A stretch of DNA of 36,369 nt, from positions 1 through 36,369 of the forward strand of contig CAJWBE010000035.1 in NCBI GenBank assembly GCA_913020045.1, written 5' to 3'. The DNA comes from an uncultured Oleiphilus sp. Lineage in GTDB: Bacteria > Pseudomonadota > Gammaproteobacteria > Pseudomonadales > Oleiphilaceae. Below the pieces are notes generated by a model. That model ran no database searches and was not told where the DNA came from. It was given only the letters and a program-made list of their open reading frames with translations. The position numbers and the translations under genes were made by a program. Of the stretch, positions 1 to 7,466 are shown piece by piece; positions within the stretch are counted from its first letter, which is position 1; the number at the start of each line of letters is the position of its first letter.

Positions 1-453
1 GATGAAGGTTTCGTTGATGACGTATACGTCGCTGGTGTGAAGTTGTCGGCTGCGGGCGAGTTCGAGTTGGGAACGAAGACTGGTGGAATTGAAGGGTCTG
101 GCTTCCAAGTTGGTACTTACGGTGGTTCTGAGTCTGGTACTAAGTTGTCGGATATTGATATCACGACTTCAAAAGGTGCAGAAGCTGCGATTATCGCCAT
201 CGACAACGCTGTTAACTCAGTAGCGTCAAGCCGAGCGGAGTTAGGTGCGATTCAGAACCGTTTTGAATCAACCATCGCAAACTTAGAAATCAGCCGTGAG
301 AACTTGAGTGCTGCAAACTCTCGAATTCTTGATGCTGACTTTGCACAAGAGACAGCGGCGCTATCTAAGTCGCAGGTACTGCAGCAGGCAGGTATCTCAG
401 TATTGGCTCAGGCGAATGCGAGACCACAGCAGGTACTTTCTCTACTACAGTAA
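1..453 (+). CDS. fliC: Flagellin, C-terminal part (5' end outside window)
   Basis: The reading frame is open from base 1 to a TAA at 451-453, so this is the 3' part of a gene that begins before the window. The last ~75 residues match the conserved flagellin C-terminal D0/D1 helices: a stretch starting [14 protein letters not shown], then [22 protein letters not shown] and a C-terminus with [17 protein letters not shown]. Upstream of that is part of the variable surface domain, rich in Gly, Ser and Thr. Flagellin is exported by the flagellar type III apparatus and polymerises into the filament. A terminator-like dyad follows, then flaG, fliD and fliS, the usual order in polar-flagellated gammaproteobacteria. 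The internal GTG at 37 is not a plausible start because homology continues through it. Family assignment is very secure; which flagellin paralogue this is cannot be told. Confidence 0.95.
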   Translation, partial: DEGFVDDVYVAGVKLSAAGEFELGTKTGGIEGSGFQVGTYGGSESGTKLSDIDITTSKGAEAAIIAIDNAVNSVASSRAELGAIQNRFESTIANLEISRENLSAANSRILDADFAQETAALSKSQVLQQAGISVLAQANARPQQVLSLLQ

Positions 454-475
454 GGGTCAAGTAATTTAACCCGAT

Positions 476-512
476 AACTCCAGTTTCGTATTAACGGAAC
501 TGGAGTTTGGTT
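476..512 (+). terminator. Terminator-like dyad after flagellin
   Basis: A perfect 10-bp inverted repeat (AACTCCAGTT at 476-485, AACTGGAGTT at 498-507) is followed by a short T-rich stretch (TGGTTT). It lies 22 bases after the flagellin stop and 22 bases before flaG. It probably ends most of the abundant flagellin message while allowing some read-through into flaG. Confidence 0.65.
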
Positions 513-534
513 TAAACTACGAACGAGGTGAAAT

Positions 535-936
535 ATGAATGACGTAAAAATCGCAAATGTAGACTTTGCTGCTAAGCAGGGTTTAGCTGCGTCTTCCCCT
601 TCGCCAGACTCTGTTGATCGAGGACAGGGTGCTAGCAGTGTAGCGCCAAATTCAGCACCTGAGGCTCGAGAGCCCAAAGAAGTTGAAGCTGTTCAAGGTG
701 TCCAGGAAGGGCAGGAAAACGTAACGGAAGCGGTGACTCGGTTAAACGACTATGTGCAATCGGTTCAACGAGATTTGCAATTCCAGCTTGATGATACGTC
801 AGGTAAAACGATCGTTACGGTGATTGATACCCAGACGTCTGAGGTGGTAAGGCAGATACCAGATGAGGTTGCATTAAAGCTGGCGCAAGATTTGCAGCAG
901 GATGAGCCATTAAGTTTATTCAACGCTAAAGCGTAG
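535..936 (+). CDS. flaG: FlaG family flagellar protein
   Basis: 133 residues. The C-terminal half (about 62-125) is the FlaG domain: a helix with NDYVQSVQRDLQF, then QLDDTSGKTIVTVID and the hallmark EVVRQIPDEVAL. The N-terminal ~60 residues are low-complexity (Ala, Ser, Pro, Glu) and look disordered, which is usual for the family. FlaG proteins influence flagellar filament length in polar-flagellated bacteria; the mechanism is poorly known. The ATG is preceded by GAGGTG, a good ribosome binding site. It sits between the flagellin and fliD, as in Pseudomonas, Vibrio and Shewanella, and is followed by a strong terminator. Confidence 0.93.
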   Translation: MNDVKIANVDFAAKQGLAASSPSPDSVDRGQGASSVAPNSAPEAREPKEVEAVQGVQEGQENVTEAVTRLNDYVQSVQRDLQFQLDDTSGKTIVTVIDTQTSEVVRQIPDEVALKLAQDLQQDEPLSLFNAKA

Positions 937-989
937 CCCCTGGGGTCACTTTGACCTAAAGGAACGGCAACTGATAACAAAACGTTACA

Positions 990-1018
990 GGGCAAAAGGT
1001 AAACTTTTGCCCTTTTTT
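990..1018 (+). terminator. Rho-independent terminator after flaG
   Basis: GGGCAAAAG (990-998) pairs with CTTTTGCCC (1004-1012) around a 5-base loop and is followed by TTTTTT. This is a textbook intrinsic terminator, so fliD-fliS should have its own promoter in 1019-1159. I could not identify that promoter with confidence. Confidence 0.88.
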
Positions 1019-1159
1019 GCCGTTAAGGAATAAACAAAGTTATAGTCTGCTGCAATGAGTTTGTGTTTGCATGCAGAGAGCGAGTAGGAACGACTGGGTC
1101 GGCAGCTGTATTGTTGGTCCGCTTACTTTCTCAATAGTGATGGCGACGAGGCAGTTATT

Positions 1160-3148
1160 ATGGCAAATATATCTTCAGTGGGAATTGGGTCTGGTGTGCT
1201 AACCAGTGACCTAATCGATAAGCTTGTCGCGGCAGAAAAAGAGCCAACCGAGCTGCGTCTTAACGCTAAAGAAGAAGCCATTACCACTGAGCTTTCCGTT
1301 TTCGGACAAATACAATCTGCCATTACAGATTTTCGTCTCTCTTCTCGATCACTTGCTGATCCAGACCTATTTCAAACCCTCAACTTAAGCTCTTCTAACT
1401 CAGCAGTTAGTGGACAGGCTTCTGATGACGCACAGACCGGCAGCTTTACGATAGAAGTATCTAGTTTGGCTACGTCTCAATCTTTGTCTACGAATGTGTT
1501 CGCAGACTCTGACACCACAGAGGTTGGTACAGGAACGTTGACGATTGCCGTGGGTAGCCAGTCGACAGATATAGTCTTAGATGCCAATAACAACTCACTT
1601 GACGGTATTGCAGCGGCAATAAATAGCCAGAATGACGTTGGCGTTAGCGCTTCCGTTATTAATGTTGGATCTGGTTTTCGCTTGGTGCTGACATCTGACG
1701 AGACGGGATTAGAAAACGCTATGGAGATTACCGTCTCTGGGGATGGTGATGGAAACGATACCGACGCGACAGGTCTATCGCAGCTGGTTTATAGCGGCGC
1801 GAACTTAAACATCAACCAGAATCAACCGCCTTCAGATGCAACGTTCGAACTCAATGGTTTGGAAATTACGCGGCCTACGAACTCCTTCGACGATGTTATT
1901 AACGGCGTAAGCTTAACGCTCAGCGGCACTAACGAGAATAGCCCTGCGGTCATCAATATTAGTCGAGACAATGACGTTATTGCTGAAAAGGTCGCGGACT
2001 TTGTTGAAAAGTTTAACGCGGTAGAGCAGATTATTTCTGAAAACACGGCCTTCAATCCAGACAATCCTGCCGCCAGTGGTCTGCTGCTAGGGGACACATC
2101 TACCCGAAACATCATTAGCCAAATACGTAGCGTGGTAGGCCAGGGTATTGCGGGCTTAGAAAGCGCGACAGTCAGAAGCACTGCAGATCTTGGTATTGAG
2201 ACTAACAAAGATACAGGACAATTGACGTTTGATAAGTCGGTGCTGATCAGTCGCCTTAATACCGACCCAGAAGCAGTTGCCGGGGTGTTCTCGGACCAAG
2301 GCCGAACTACCGATGGTCAGGTAGAGTTTGCGCGCGCTGGCTTGAATACGAAAGTCGGCACGTATGGCATAGACATTACGCAGATTGCGACGCGCGGCGC
2401 ATACACTGGAAACGTTTCTTTAGGGGTGTCGACCGATATCGATGCAGACAATGATGATATTTCATTTCTGATTGACGGCACGTCGACTGGTCCACTTACG
2501 CTGGATACAGGTAGCTATACTCCAGCGGAGTTAGCCGCTCAGATTCAAGAGAAAATCAACGCATCTGAAGATATGCAGGCTGCGGGCAAATCTGTCATTG
2601 TCACGGTTGATGGCTCTGATCAGTTACAAATTTCTTCAGTGGAATATGGTTCAACATCGTCTGTCGAGATAAGTGGCGCCGACACGAATAGCTTGGCGCA
2701 GTTGGGCTTAGATCTTGGGGCAGGAGTAACGGGACTAAACGTCGAAGGTTCCATTGATGGTGTCGCCGCGGTAGGGTCGGGCCAGTTCTTAACTGGCGCC
2801 GTTGGTAGTGATGTTGAGTCACTAAGGGTGCTCATTGGTGGTGGAGCAACTGGTTCGCGTGGCTCGGTCAGCTATATTGAAGGCGTCGGTGAGCAAATGG
2901 TTGACTTGATCAACAATTTTTTGGGCGCCAACGGTACGATTTCAGCGAAAAATGAGCGTCTGAATGCGCAGTTAGAAGCAATATCAAATGACAGAGTGTC
3001 GCTTGCGAATCGAATTGAGTCGTTGAATGAGCGCTTAGTTAGGCAGTTCACGGCGGCCGATATCGCCGTTTCTAGATTGAACAGCACACAGGATTTCGTT
3101 AAAGCACAACTTGATGCTTTATTGTCGTCAACAACGAATAAGAAGTAG
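1160..3148 (+). CDS. fliD: Flagellar hook-associated protein 2 (filament cap, FliD)
   Basis: 662 residues. FliD forms the cap at the tip of the growing filament and promotes insertion of flagellin subunits. The N-terminal domain (ISSVGIGSGVLTSDLIDKLVAAE, residues ~4-26) and the C-terminal helical domain (about 560-655, including ANRIESLNERLVRQFTAAD and a closing LNSTQDFVKAQLDAL) are typical. The centre is a long Ser/Thr/Gly/Asp-rich region containing a flagellin hook IN-like motif around residues 400-500. At 662 residues it is well above the ~450-470 of enteric and Pseudomonas FliD; extra central domains are common in marine relatives. The ATG is preceded by GAGG. fliS follows 32 bases downstream, so the two are probably co-transcribed. 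Confidence 0.95.
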   Translation: MANISSVGIGSGVLTSDLIDKLVAAEKEPTELRLNAKEEAITTELSVFGQIQSAITDFRLSSRSLADPDLFQTLNLSSSNSAVSGQASDDAQTGSFTIEVSSLATSQSLSTNVFADSDTTEVGTGTLTIAVGSQSTDIVLDANNNSLDGIAAAINSQNDVGVSASVINVGSGFRLVLTSDETGLENAMEITVSGDGDGNDTDATGLSQLVYSGANLNINQNQPPSDATFELNGLEITRPTNSFDDVINGVSLTLSGTNENSPAVINISRDNDVIAEKVADFVEKFNAVEQIISENTAFNPDNPAASGLLLGDTSTRNIISQIRSVVGQGIAGLESATVRSTADLGIETNKDTGQLTFDKSVLISRLNTDPEAVAGVFSDQGRTTDGQVEFARAGLNTKVGTYGIDITQIATRGAYTGNVSLGVSTDIDADNDDISFLIDGTSTGPLTLDTGSYTPAELAAQIQEKINASEDMQAAGKSVIVTVDGSDQLQISSVEYGSTSSVEISGADTNSLAQLGLDLGAGVTGLNVEGSIDGVAAVGSGQFLTGAVGSDVESLRVLIGGGATGSRGSVSYIEGVGEQMVDLINNFLGANGTISAKNERLNAQLEAISNDRVSLANRIESLNERLVRQFTAADIAVSRLNSTQDFVKAQLDALLSSTTNKK

Positions 3149-3180
3149 TAAATAATTAGAGCAACACTGGGAGTATTAAA

Positions 3181-3576
3181 ATGAATGCATTGCATCAGTA
3201 CCAATCGGTTAATAGACAAACGAGCGTTGTCGACGTTGATAAGCACCAGCTTATTCAACTGTTATTTGATGGCGTTTTAGAGCGCATCAACATGGCCACT
3301 GCGCGCATTAAAGCGAAAGACTTTGAAGGAAAAAATAAACTCATCATTAAGTCGATCGAGATTATTGCTGGACTGCGTGGTTTTCTCGACTTGGAGAAAG
3401 GGCAGGAATTAGCAGCTAATCTAAATGATCTTTACATGTATTGTGAAAGAAGGCTGCTAGAAGCGAATATTAAAAATGATATTAGCCTGCTCGAAGAAGT
3501 CGCGTCACATATTAAGAAAGTACAAGAAGGTTGGAGTGGTATTCGTGACGAAGCAAAAGAGAAAGGCTTTGTTTAA
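3181..3576 (+). CDS. fliS: Flagellar export chaperone FliS
   Basis: 131 residues, normal length for FliS, the cytoplasmic chaperone that binds the flagellin C-terminus and prevents premature polymerisation. The N-terminus (ALHQYQSVNRQTSV), then HQLIQLLFDGVLERINMA, and the later DLYMYCERRLLEANIKND are characteristic of the four-helix fold. It lies directly downstream of fliD and is followed by a strong terminator. The fliT gene that often follows is absent: the next gene is htpX on the opposite strand. Confidence 0.95.
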   Translation: MNALHQYQSVNRQTSVVDVDKHQLIQLLFDGVLERINMATARIKAKDFEGKNKLIIKSIEIIAGLRGFLDLEKGQELAANLNDLYMYCERRLLEANIKNDISLLEEVASHIKKVQEGWSGIRDEAKEKGFV

Positions 3577-3608
3577 ACGCGGCTAGCGATTAGTCACTCC
3601 CAGTTTTT

Positions 3609-3650
3609 CACAGAGCGTTAAGTCGACTGACTTAACGCTCTGTGGTTTTA
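3609..3650 (+). terminator. Terminator after fliS
   Basis: A 16-bp perfect stem (3609-3624 with 3629-3644; begins CACAGAGCG) with a 4-base loop is followed by GTTTTAGTCTTT. It ends the fliD-fliS transcript. On the minus strand the stem is followed by A-rich DNA, so it would not serve as an intrinsic terminator for htpX. Confidence 0.85.
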
Positions 3651-3661
3651 GTCTTTAATCG

Positions 3662-4549
3662 TTACCCTAACGATGATTCTAATTTAGCGATTCTTTCCTC
3701 TAGGGGAGGATGTGTTAGAAACAATTTTCCAAACTTCGATGACCGTAAACCCGAAATACCAAACGCAGTAAGCTGCCCCGGTAACTCTTCTGTTTTTTGA
3801 TCGCCTTGTAGTTTTCTCAGCGCCGCTATCATTTTGTCTTTACCTGCTAGCGCTGCGCCACCTTCGTCCGCTCTATATTCACGTTGTCTTGAAAACCACA
3901 TGACAATGATACTTGCGAGTATGCCGAGCACAATTTCAGCGACAATCGTGGTAATCCAAAATGCTGGGCCGTGGCCGCGTTCTGTTTTGAATATAACTCT
4001 GTCGACAAACTGACCGATTACACGGCTGAAAAAGATGACGAACGTGTTAATGACACCTTGAATAAGGGTAAGGGTTATCATATCGCCATTAGCAACATGG
4101 CTTACTTCATGAGCTAACACGGCCTCTGTTTCGTCTTTGGACATGTTATTTAACAGCCCGCTGCTGATGGCTACTAAGGCTTTGTTTTTGTTAGCGCCAG
4201 TCGCAAATGCGTTGACCTGGGCGGACGGAAATATGGCGACTTCCGGCATAGCAATGCCGGCGATTGACGCCTGTTTAGATACGGTCGAAATGAGCCACTG
4301 TTCGGTCGCATTAGCCGGTTGTTGGATAACGACGGCGCCGGTACTCTTTTTTGCCATCCACTTAGAGATCGCTAACGAGAAAAACGCACCACCAAAGCCA
4401 AAAACCGAAGCAAACAAAAGTAATGAGTTAAGGTTGAGGTCAACGCCTTGGGAATCTAGAAAGCCCTCGAATCCTAATAGCCTAAGTGAGATGCTTAATA
4501 CGACAATAATGGCGATGTTCGTGCCAAGAAATAATGCTATTCGTTTCAC
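3662..4549 (-). CDS. htpX: Membrane zinc metalloprotease HtpX
   Basis: 295 residues, M48 family, as E. coli HtpX. It is an inner-membrane protease that degrades misfolded membrane proteins, with its active site facing the cytoplasm. Two N-terminal transmembrane segments (~4-24, 41-62) precede the zinc motif HEVSH (147-151); two more hydrophobic segments (~158-178, 197-219) follow, and the third zinc ligand is E224 in REYRADE. The start is a GTG with GGAG (4556-4559) seven bases upstream. It lies 78 bases downstream of the Hsp20 gene on the same strand, across a terminator. I see no clear promoter of its own in that gap, so read-through from the heat-shock promoter is plausible. Confidence 0.95.
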   Translation of the reverse strand: MKRIALFLGTNIAIIVVLSISLRLLGFEGFLDSQGVDLNLNSLLLFASVFGFGGAFFSLAISKWMAKKSTGAVVIQQPANATEQWLISTVSKQASIAGIAMPEVAIFPSAQVNAFATGANKNKALVAISSGLLNNMSKDETEAVLAHEVSHVANGDMITLTLIQGVINTFVIFFSRVIGQFVDRVIFKTERGHGPAFWITTIVAEIVLGILASIIVMWFSRQREYRADEGGAALAGKDKMIAALRKLQGDQKTEELPGQLTAFGISGLRSSKFGKLFLTHPPLEERIAKLESSLG

Positions 4550-4588
4550 TTAATACTCCGCAGAATGCTGAAGGTTGCAAACACATAA

Positions 4589-4610
4589 AAAAGAGGCCGA
4601 AGCCTCTTTT
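4589..4610 (-). terminator. Terminator of the Hsp20 gene
   Basis: Read on the minus strand, AAAAGAGGC and GCCTCTTTT form a 9-bp stem closed by a TTCG tetraloop, and the T tract continues to six Ts. It is a compact intrinsic terminator between the Hsp20 gene and htpX. Confidence 0.85.
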
Positions 4611-4627
4611 AAGTATAGATCTAGCGC

Positions 4628-5062
4628 CTAGTTTAAGGCTTTTGTACCAATTTTGATTTGCCTAGGCTTCATTGCCTCAGGTACTTCTTTCTCAAGGCTA
4701 ATCGTTAGTAGGCCATGTTCAAGTTTAGCGCCGAGTACTTTGACGTGTTCAGCAAGCTCAAAAGTTCTTTCGAAGTTTCGGTTCGCAATGCCTTGATGCA
4801 AAAATGTGCGACCCTTAGGTTCGTCACCTTGCTGCCCCTTAATGGTCAGGCGCGTGTGATTCGACTGAATATCGATTTGCTCTTCCGAAAAGCCAGCGAC
4901 AGCCAATGTGATTTCATACTTGTCTTTGCTGAGCGCTTCGATGTTGTATGGCGGGTAACCGTTGTTTTTTTGGTCACCTCGCGACGCGTTTTCTAACAAG
5001 TTGAATAGGTGATCGAAGCCTACAGAAGAGCGATATAGTGGTGAAAAGTCTACAGTTCTCAT
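4628..5062 (-). CDS. ibpA: Small heat shock protein, Hsp20/IbpA family
   Basis: 144 residues. Class A small heat shock proteins bind unfolding proteins in the cytoplasm without ATP and pass them to DnaK/ClpB. The alpha-crystallin domain spans about 36-128 (PPYNIEALSKDKYEI onward); the conserved G-x-L core (HGLLTISL, ~116-123) and the C-terminal I-x-I motif (IKI, 136-138) that links oligomers are both present. The N-terminus (RTVDFSPLYRSSVGFD) is IbpA-like. The start ATG has AAGGA eight bases upstream, and that site is buried in a predicted thermometer hairpin. A sigma-32-like promoter lies further up. Only one copy is visible, rather than the ibpA/ibpB pair of enterics. Confidence 0.95.
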   Translation of the reverse strand: MRTVDFSPLYRSSVGFDHLFNLLENASRGDQKNNGYPPYNIEALSKDKYEITLAVAGFSEEQIDIQSNHTRLTIKGQQGDEPKGRTFLHQGIANRNFERTFELAEHVKVLGAKLEHGLLTISLEKEVPEAMKPRQIKIGTKALN

Positions 5063-5067
5063 ATGTC

Positions 5068-5115
5068 ATATCCTTTATTTTAAGCAATATAGTTAGCACC
5101 CCTAACGGCGGCGCT
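5068..5115 (-). promoter_or_regulatory. ROSE-like RNA thermometer in the Hsp20 leader
   Basis: On the minus strand, ATATTGCTT (5090-5082) pairs with AAGGATAT (5075-5068) around a 6-base loop. The stem sequesters the Shine-Dalgarno AAGGA (5075-5071), with one U-G wobble and one bulged G (5085). The anti-SD strand carries UUGCU, which matches the conserved UYGCU element of ROSE thermometers as I know them, including the bulged G. A second small hairpin (AGCGCC 5115-5110 with GGTGCT 5100-5095) lies upstream, as in multi-hairpin ROSE leaders. The pairing is read from the sequence; the function is inferred. Confidence 0.75.
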
Positions 5116-5170
5116 TTCAGTGAGTGAGCCAGCGGAACCTTTAGCAAGCGAACCTTGGCTTCGTTTTAAA

Positions 5171-5198
5171 ATATGAGGACGCTTAAATAGACTTCAAG
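5171..5198 (-). promoter_or_regulatory. Sigma-32 (RpoH) type heat-shock promoter
   Basis: On the minus strand CTTGAAG (5198-5192) is followed after 13 bases by CCTCATAT (5178-5171). The RpoH consensus is CTTGAAA, about 13-14 bases, CCCCATNT. Only one base differs in each box. It lies just past the rdgC terminator and about 110 bases upstream of the Hsp20 start codon, leaving a roughly 100-base leader that holds the thermometer. Confidence 0.72.
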
Positions 5199-5211
5199 GG
5201 ATAGCAGACCA

Positions 5212-5248
5212 AAAAAAAGAGTGCTCCGATTAAAGAAACACTCTTTTT
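5212..5248 (-). terminator. Terminator of rdgC
   Basis: On the minus strand, AAAAAGAGTG (5248-5239) pairs with CACTCTTTTT (5223-5214), and the T tract extends to eight. The loop is long (15 bases). It lies about 60 bases after the rdgC stop and separates rdgC from the Hsp20 promoter. Confidence 0.65.
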
Positions 5249-5307
5249 GTCTGGCTTTCACTCAGGCTTAACGCACCCAGCGTTAAACCATGTGGTAAAG
5301 AATGGTA

Positions 5308-6237
5308 TTAAGATTCAGTGACTATCGCGCTTCGGTCCTCACCACCAAATGCTTCAATCAGCTCTGGTATGAGGTTGTCGACTTCAGCTGCCATAATCGC
5401 GAAGCTTGCATCAAATTTTGCGGCGGCATCTTCAGCGTTTGTGTCGTCAAACTTTTCTTGGACCAGGTCGCTAAACTTCAAGCGCTTAACTGTCAGGTCA
5501 GTAGAAAGAAGGAAACTGATGTTCTCACGCCAAGACAAAGCCAGCTTATCGACTTGCATACCGGATTGAATATGCTGTTCGATTTGCTCAATGTCTAGGT
5601 CGATACCTTTGTACTTCACAACACCTTTTTCATCGCCTGAAGTGCAAAGTTCGCACTCAAGCCCTGGCTCGAAATAAGCAGGTGGATTGGCGTCGCGATT
5701 CAGCCATTGAGTCATAATGGTTGCTGGTGACTGTTTCACTTCAATAGGGCGCACGGGCAATGAGCCAATTGTTTTACGAAGATAGCTCGTGACTTCGTCT
5801 GCCGTTTTGGCAGACGCTGTATTGATGACCATATACCCCTTAGAAGGACAAATGTAGGCATAGTATTTATTGGTTCGCGCAAACGCCTTCGGCATTAGCT
5901 CGATCGTAACTTGTTCCTTAAGCTCTGTTTTCTCTTTGCGGCTGACTTTACGATGCTGGGTCTCTTCGATCAGTTCTGCGCGCTCAATGACTTGCTCGTT
6001 GACAACAGAACTCGGTAGAATCTTTTCCTGCTTAGTTAGACATAGCATCCAGTATTTGTCTGCAACATGTACTCTCGACTCGGATAGCTTTCCTAGTGGC
6101 GAAGACCAACCTAGCTGGTATACGTCATTTGCACCGCAAGGTTTAAACGCTGCGGATGACAGTTGCTCTTCCAATGCGTCTGAAGTAGTGTCGAAAGACT
6201 TAGTAAAGCGATAAATATATAGATTTTTAAACCACAT
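5308..6237 (-). CDS. rdgC: Recombination-associated protein RdgC
   Basis: 309 residues, close to E. coli RdgC (303). RdgC is a ring-shaped DNA-binding protein that coats duplex DNA and limits RecA-driven recombination; it acts with the nucleoid. The start MWFKNLYIYRF, the region FKPCGANDVYQLGWSSPLG (~32-50), and the C-terminal ADLTVKR-like segment (STDLTVKRLKFSDLVQE) are diagnostic. ATG start; no strong SD is visible. The gene stands alone on the minus strand, facing away from the glutaredoxin-like gene. The 120-base AT-rich divergent gap holds a DnaA box. Confidence 0.95.
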   Translation of the reverse strand: MWFKNLYIYRFTKSFDTTSDALEEQLSSAAFKPCGANDVYQLGWSSPLGKLSESRVHVADKYWMLCLTKQEKILPSSVVNEQVIERAELIEETQHRKVSRKEKTELKEQVTIELMPKAFARTNKYYAYICPSKGYMVINTASAKTADEVTSYLRKTIGSLPVRPIEVKQSPATIMTQWLNRDANPPAYFEPGLECELCTSGDEKGVVKYKGIDLDIEQIEQHIQSGMQVDKLALSWRENISFLLSTDLTVKRLKFSDLVQEKFDDTNAEDAAAKFDASFAIMAAEVDNLIPELIEAFGGEDRSAIVTES

Positions 6238-6256
6238 CTGGTTACCCGAATTGACG

Positions 6257-6291
6257 TTGACAATAAGTTTTAGAGCAGGGCATTATCCACA
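6257..6291 (+). promoter_or_regulatory. Consensus DnaA box with candidate promoter
   Basis: TTATCCACA at 6283-6291 is an exact match to the high-affinity DnaA box. Upstream, TTGACA (6257-6262) is a perfect -35 box; CATTAT (6281-6286, 18-base spacing, 4 of 6 matches to -10) overlaps the DnaA box. If real, this promoter reads toward the glutaredoxin-like gene and would be blocked or modulated by DnaA. Only one box is visible, so this is not an origin. Confidence 0.45.
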
Positions 6292-6372
6292 GTCTTATAA
6301 TTATTTCTAGTCGCTTTTTATTGTTAATAATTCAAATTAATTTATTTTCATAAATCATTGAAAAATATAAAG

Positions 6373-6642
6373 ATGGATACTCTTTTACTTTATACGACAA
6401 GTGGCTGTCATTTGTGTGATTTGGCCGAGACTGTCTTAGCTGAAGCACAACAAAGCTCAAGCCCCGATTCAATACGCTTTGTTGTCCGCAAGGTAGAGAT
6501 CTCTGATGATCCGGAGCTAGTCGCGCGCTATGGCGTTCGAATACCCGTCATCAGAATGCTGGATCGATCGCGCGACTTAGGCTGGCCCTTTGGGGCGACA
6601 GAGCTTGCAAACTATTTGCTGATGGCTAGACCTTCGGCGTAA
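6373..6642 (+). CDS. Glutaredoxin-like protein (DUF836/GlrX-like)
   Basis: 89 residues from the ATG at 6373. It has a thioredoxin-fold start (TLLLYTTSGCHLCDLAE) with a CHLC redox pair at residues 12 and 15, a middle segment ending VRKVEISDDPELVARYGVRIPVI, which has the cis-proline-like IPVI, and a short C-terminal helix. This is the small glutaredoxin-like family often next to yaaA or acyltransferase genes; substrates are unknown. A TTG at 6358 would add five residues (LKNIK) but has no SD. yaaA follows 23 bases later and the acyltransferase overlaps yaaA, so the three probably form one transcript. Confidence 0.85.
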   Translation: MDTLLLYTTSGCHLCDLAETVLAEAQQSSSPDSIRFVVRKVEISDDPELVARYGVRIPVIRMLDRSRDLGWPFGATELANYLLMARPSA

Positions 6643-6665
6643 CAAAACCAATTTTATGGATACTT

Positions 6666-7466
6666 ATGCTATTTGTTATTTCACCTGCAAAGAGTCTTGA
6701 TTTCGAGGCGGCGGCCTTGACGGATGAATACACATCGCCAATGTTTCTAGATAAATCTCAGGAGCTGATTGATATATTGAAAGGCTTCAAGCCTAAAGAT
6801 ATCTCCGCGTTGATGGGGGTCAGCGATGCAATTGCCGAGTTGAATGTCGATCGATTTAATGACTGGAGTAGGCCGTTTTCTTTGCGTAACGCAAAACAAG
6901 CGATTTATGCGTTTAAGGGCGATGTTTACACGGGTATTTCAGTTGAAACAGCGGAGCAAGCCCAAGTTAATTACATCCAAAACCAAGTAAGGATTCTGTC
7001 AGGACTATATGGTGTATTAAGGCCGTTGGACCTAATGCAGGCTTACCGTTTAGAAATGGGGACGCGTCTAGAAAACTCAGCAGGCAAAAACTTATACCAT
7101 TTCTGGGGGAGTGATTGTACCGATCAATTAAATGAAGACTTGAAAGGAGACAACGAGTCTTGCGAGGGTGATGCGGTTATTGTGAATCTTGCCTCTAATG
7201 AGTATTACAAATCCGTTCAACCAAAGAACTTAAACGCTCGTGTCATCACACCCATTTTTAAAGACTTAAAAGGTGGGAAATATAAGATCGTTAGTTTTTA
7301 CGCTAAAAAAGCCCGTGGCCTGATGGTTAGATACGCGGCTGATCACTTAATTTCAGATCCGGAAGACTTGAAAGGCTTCGATTATCAGGGATATGCGTTT
7401 AACGCTGAATTATCCTCTGATAACGATTGGGTCTTTACCCGGGACGAGCCGCCTGCTAAGAAATGA
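6666..7466 (+). CDS. yaaA: Peroxide stress protein YaaA (DUF328)
   Basis: 266 residues, slightly longer than E. coli YaaA (258). YaaA is induced by hydrogen peroxide through OxyR in E. coli and lowers intracellular free iron, limiting Fenton damage; it binds DNA in vitro. Diagnostic features are the start MLFVISPAKSLDFE, NDWSRPFSLRNAKQAIYAFKG-like segment (~68-85), LSGLYGVLRPLDLMQAYRLEMG and VNLASNEYYK. The last four bases (ATGA) overlap the acyltransferase start, which implies translational coupling. The out-of-frame ATG at 6656 is not a candidate start. Confidence 0.95.
   Translation: MLFVISPAKSLDFEAAALTDEYTSPMFLDKSQELIDILKGFKPKDISALMGVSDAIAELNVDRFNDWSRPFSLRNAKQAIYAFKGDVYTGISVETAEQAQVNYIQNQVRILSGLYGVLRPLDLMQAYRLEMGTRLENSAGKNLYHFWGSDCTDQLNEDLKGDNESCEGDAVIVNLASNEYYKSVQPKNLNARVITPIFKDLKGGKYKIVSFYAKKARGLMVRYAADHLISDPEDLKGFDYQGYAFNAELSSDNDWVFTRDEPPAKK

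Noticed and set aside
1057-1072. Sigma-54-like promoter before fliD
   Set aside because: TTTGCAT is present at the -12 position, but the -24 GG is GA and the rest of the -24 element does not match, so I do not call it.
6358-6372. TTG start for the glutaredoxin-like protein
   Set aside because: No SD upstream, and the family normally begins close to the thioredoxin-fold strand that starts just after the ATG at 6373.
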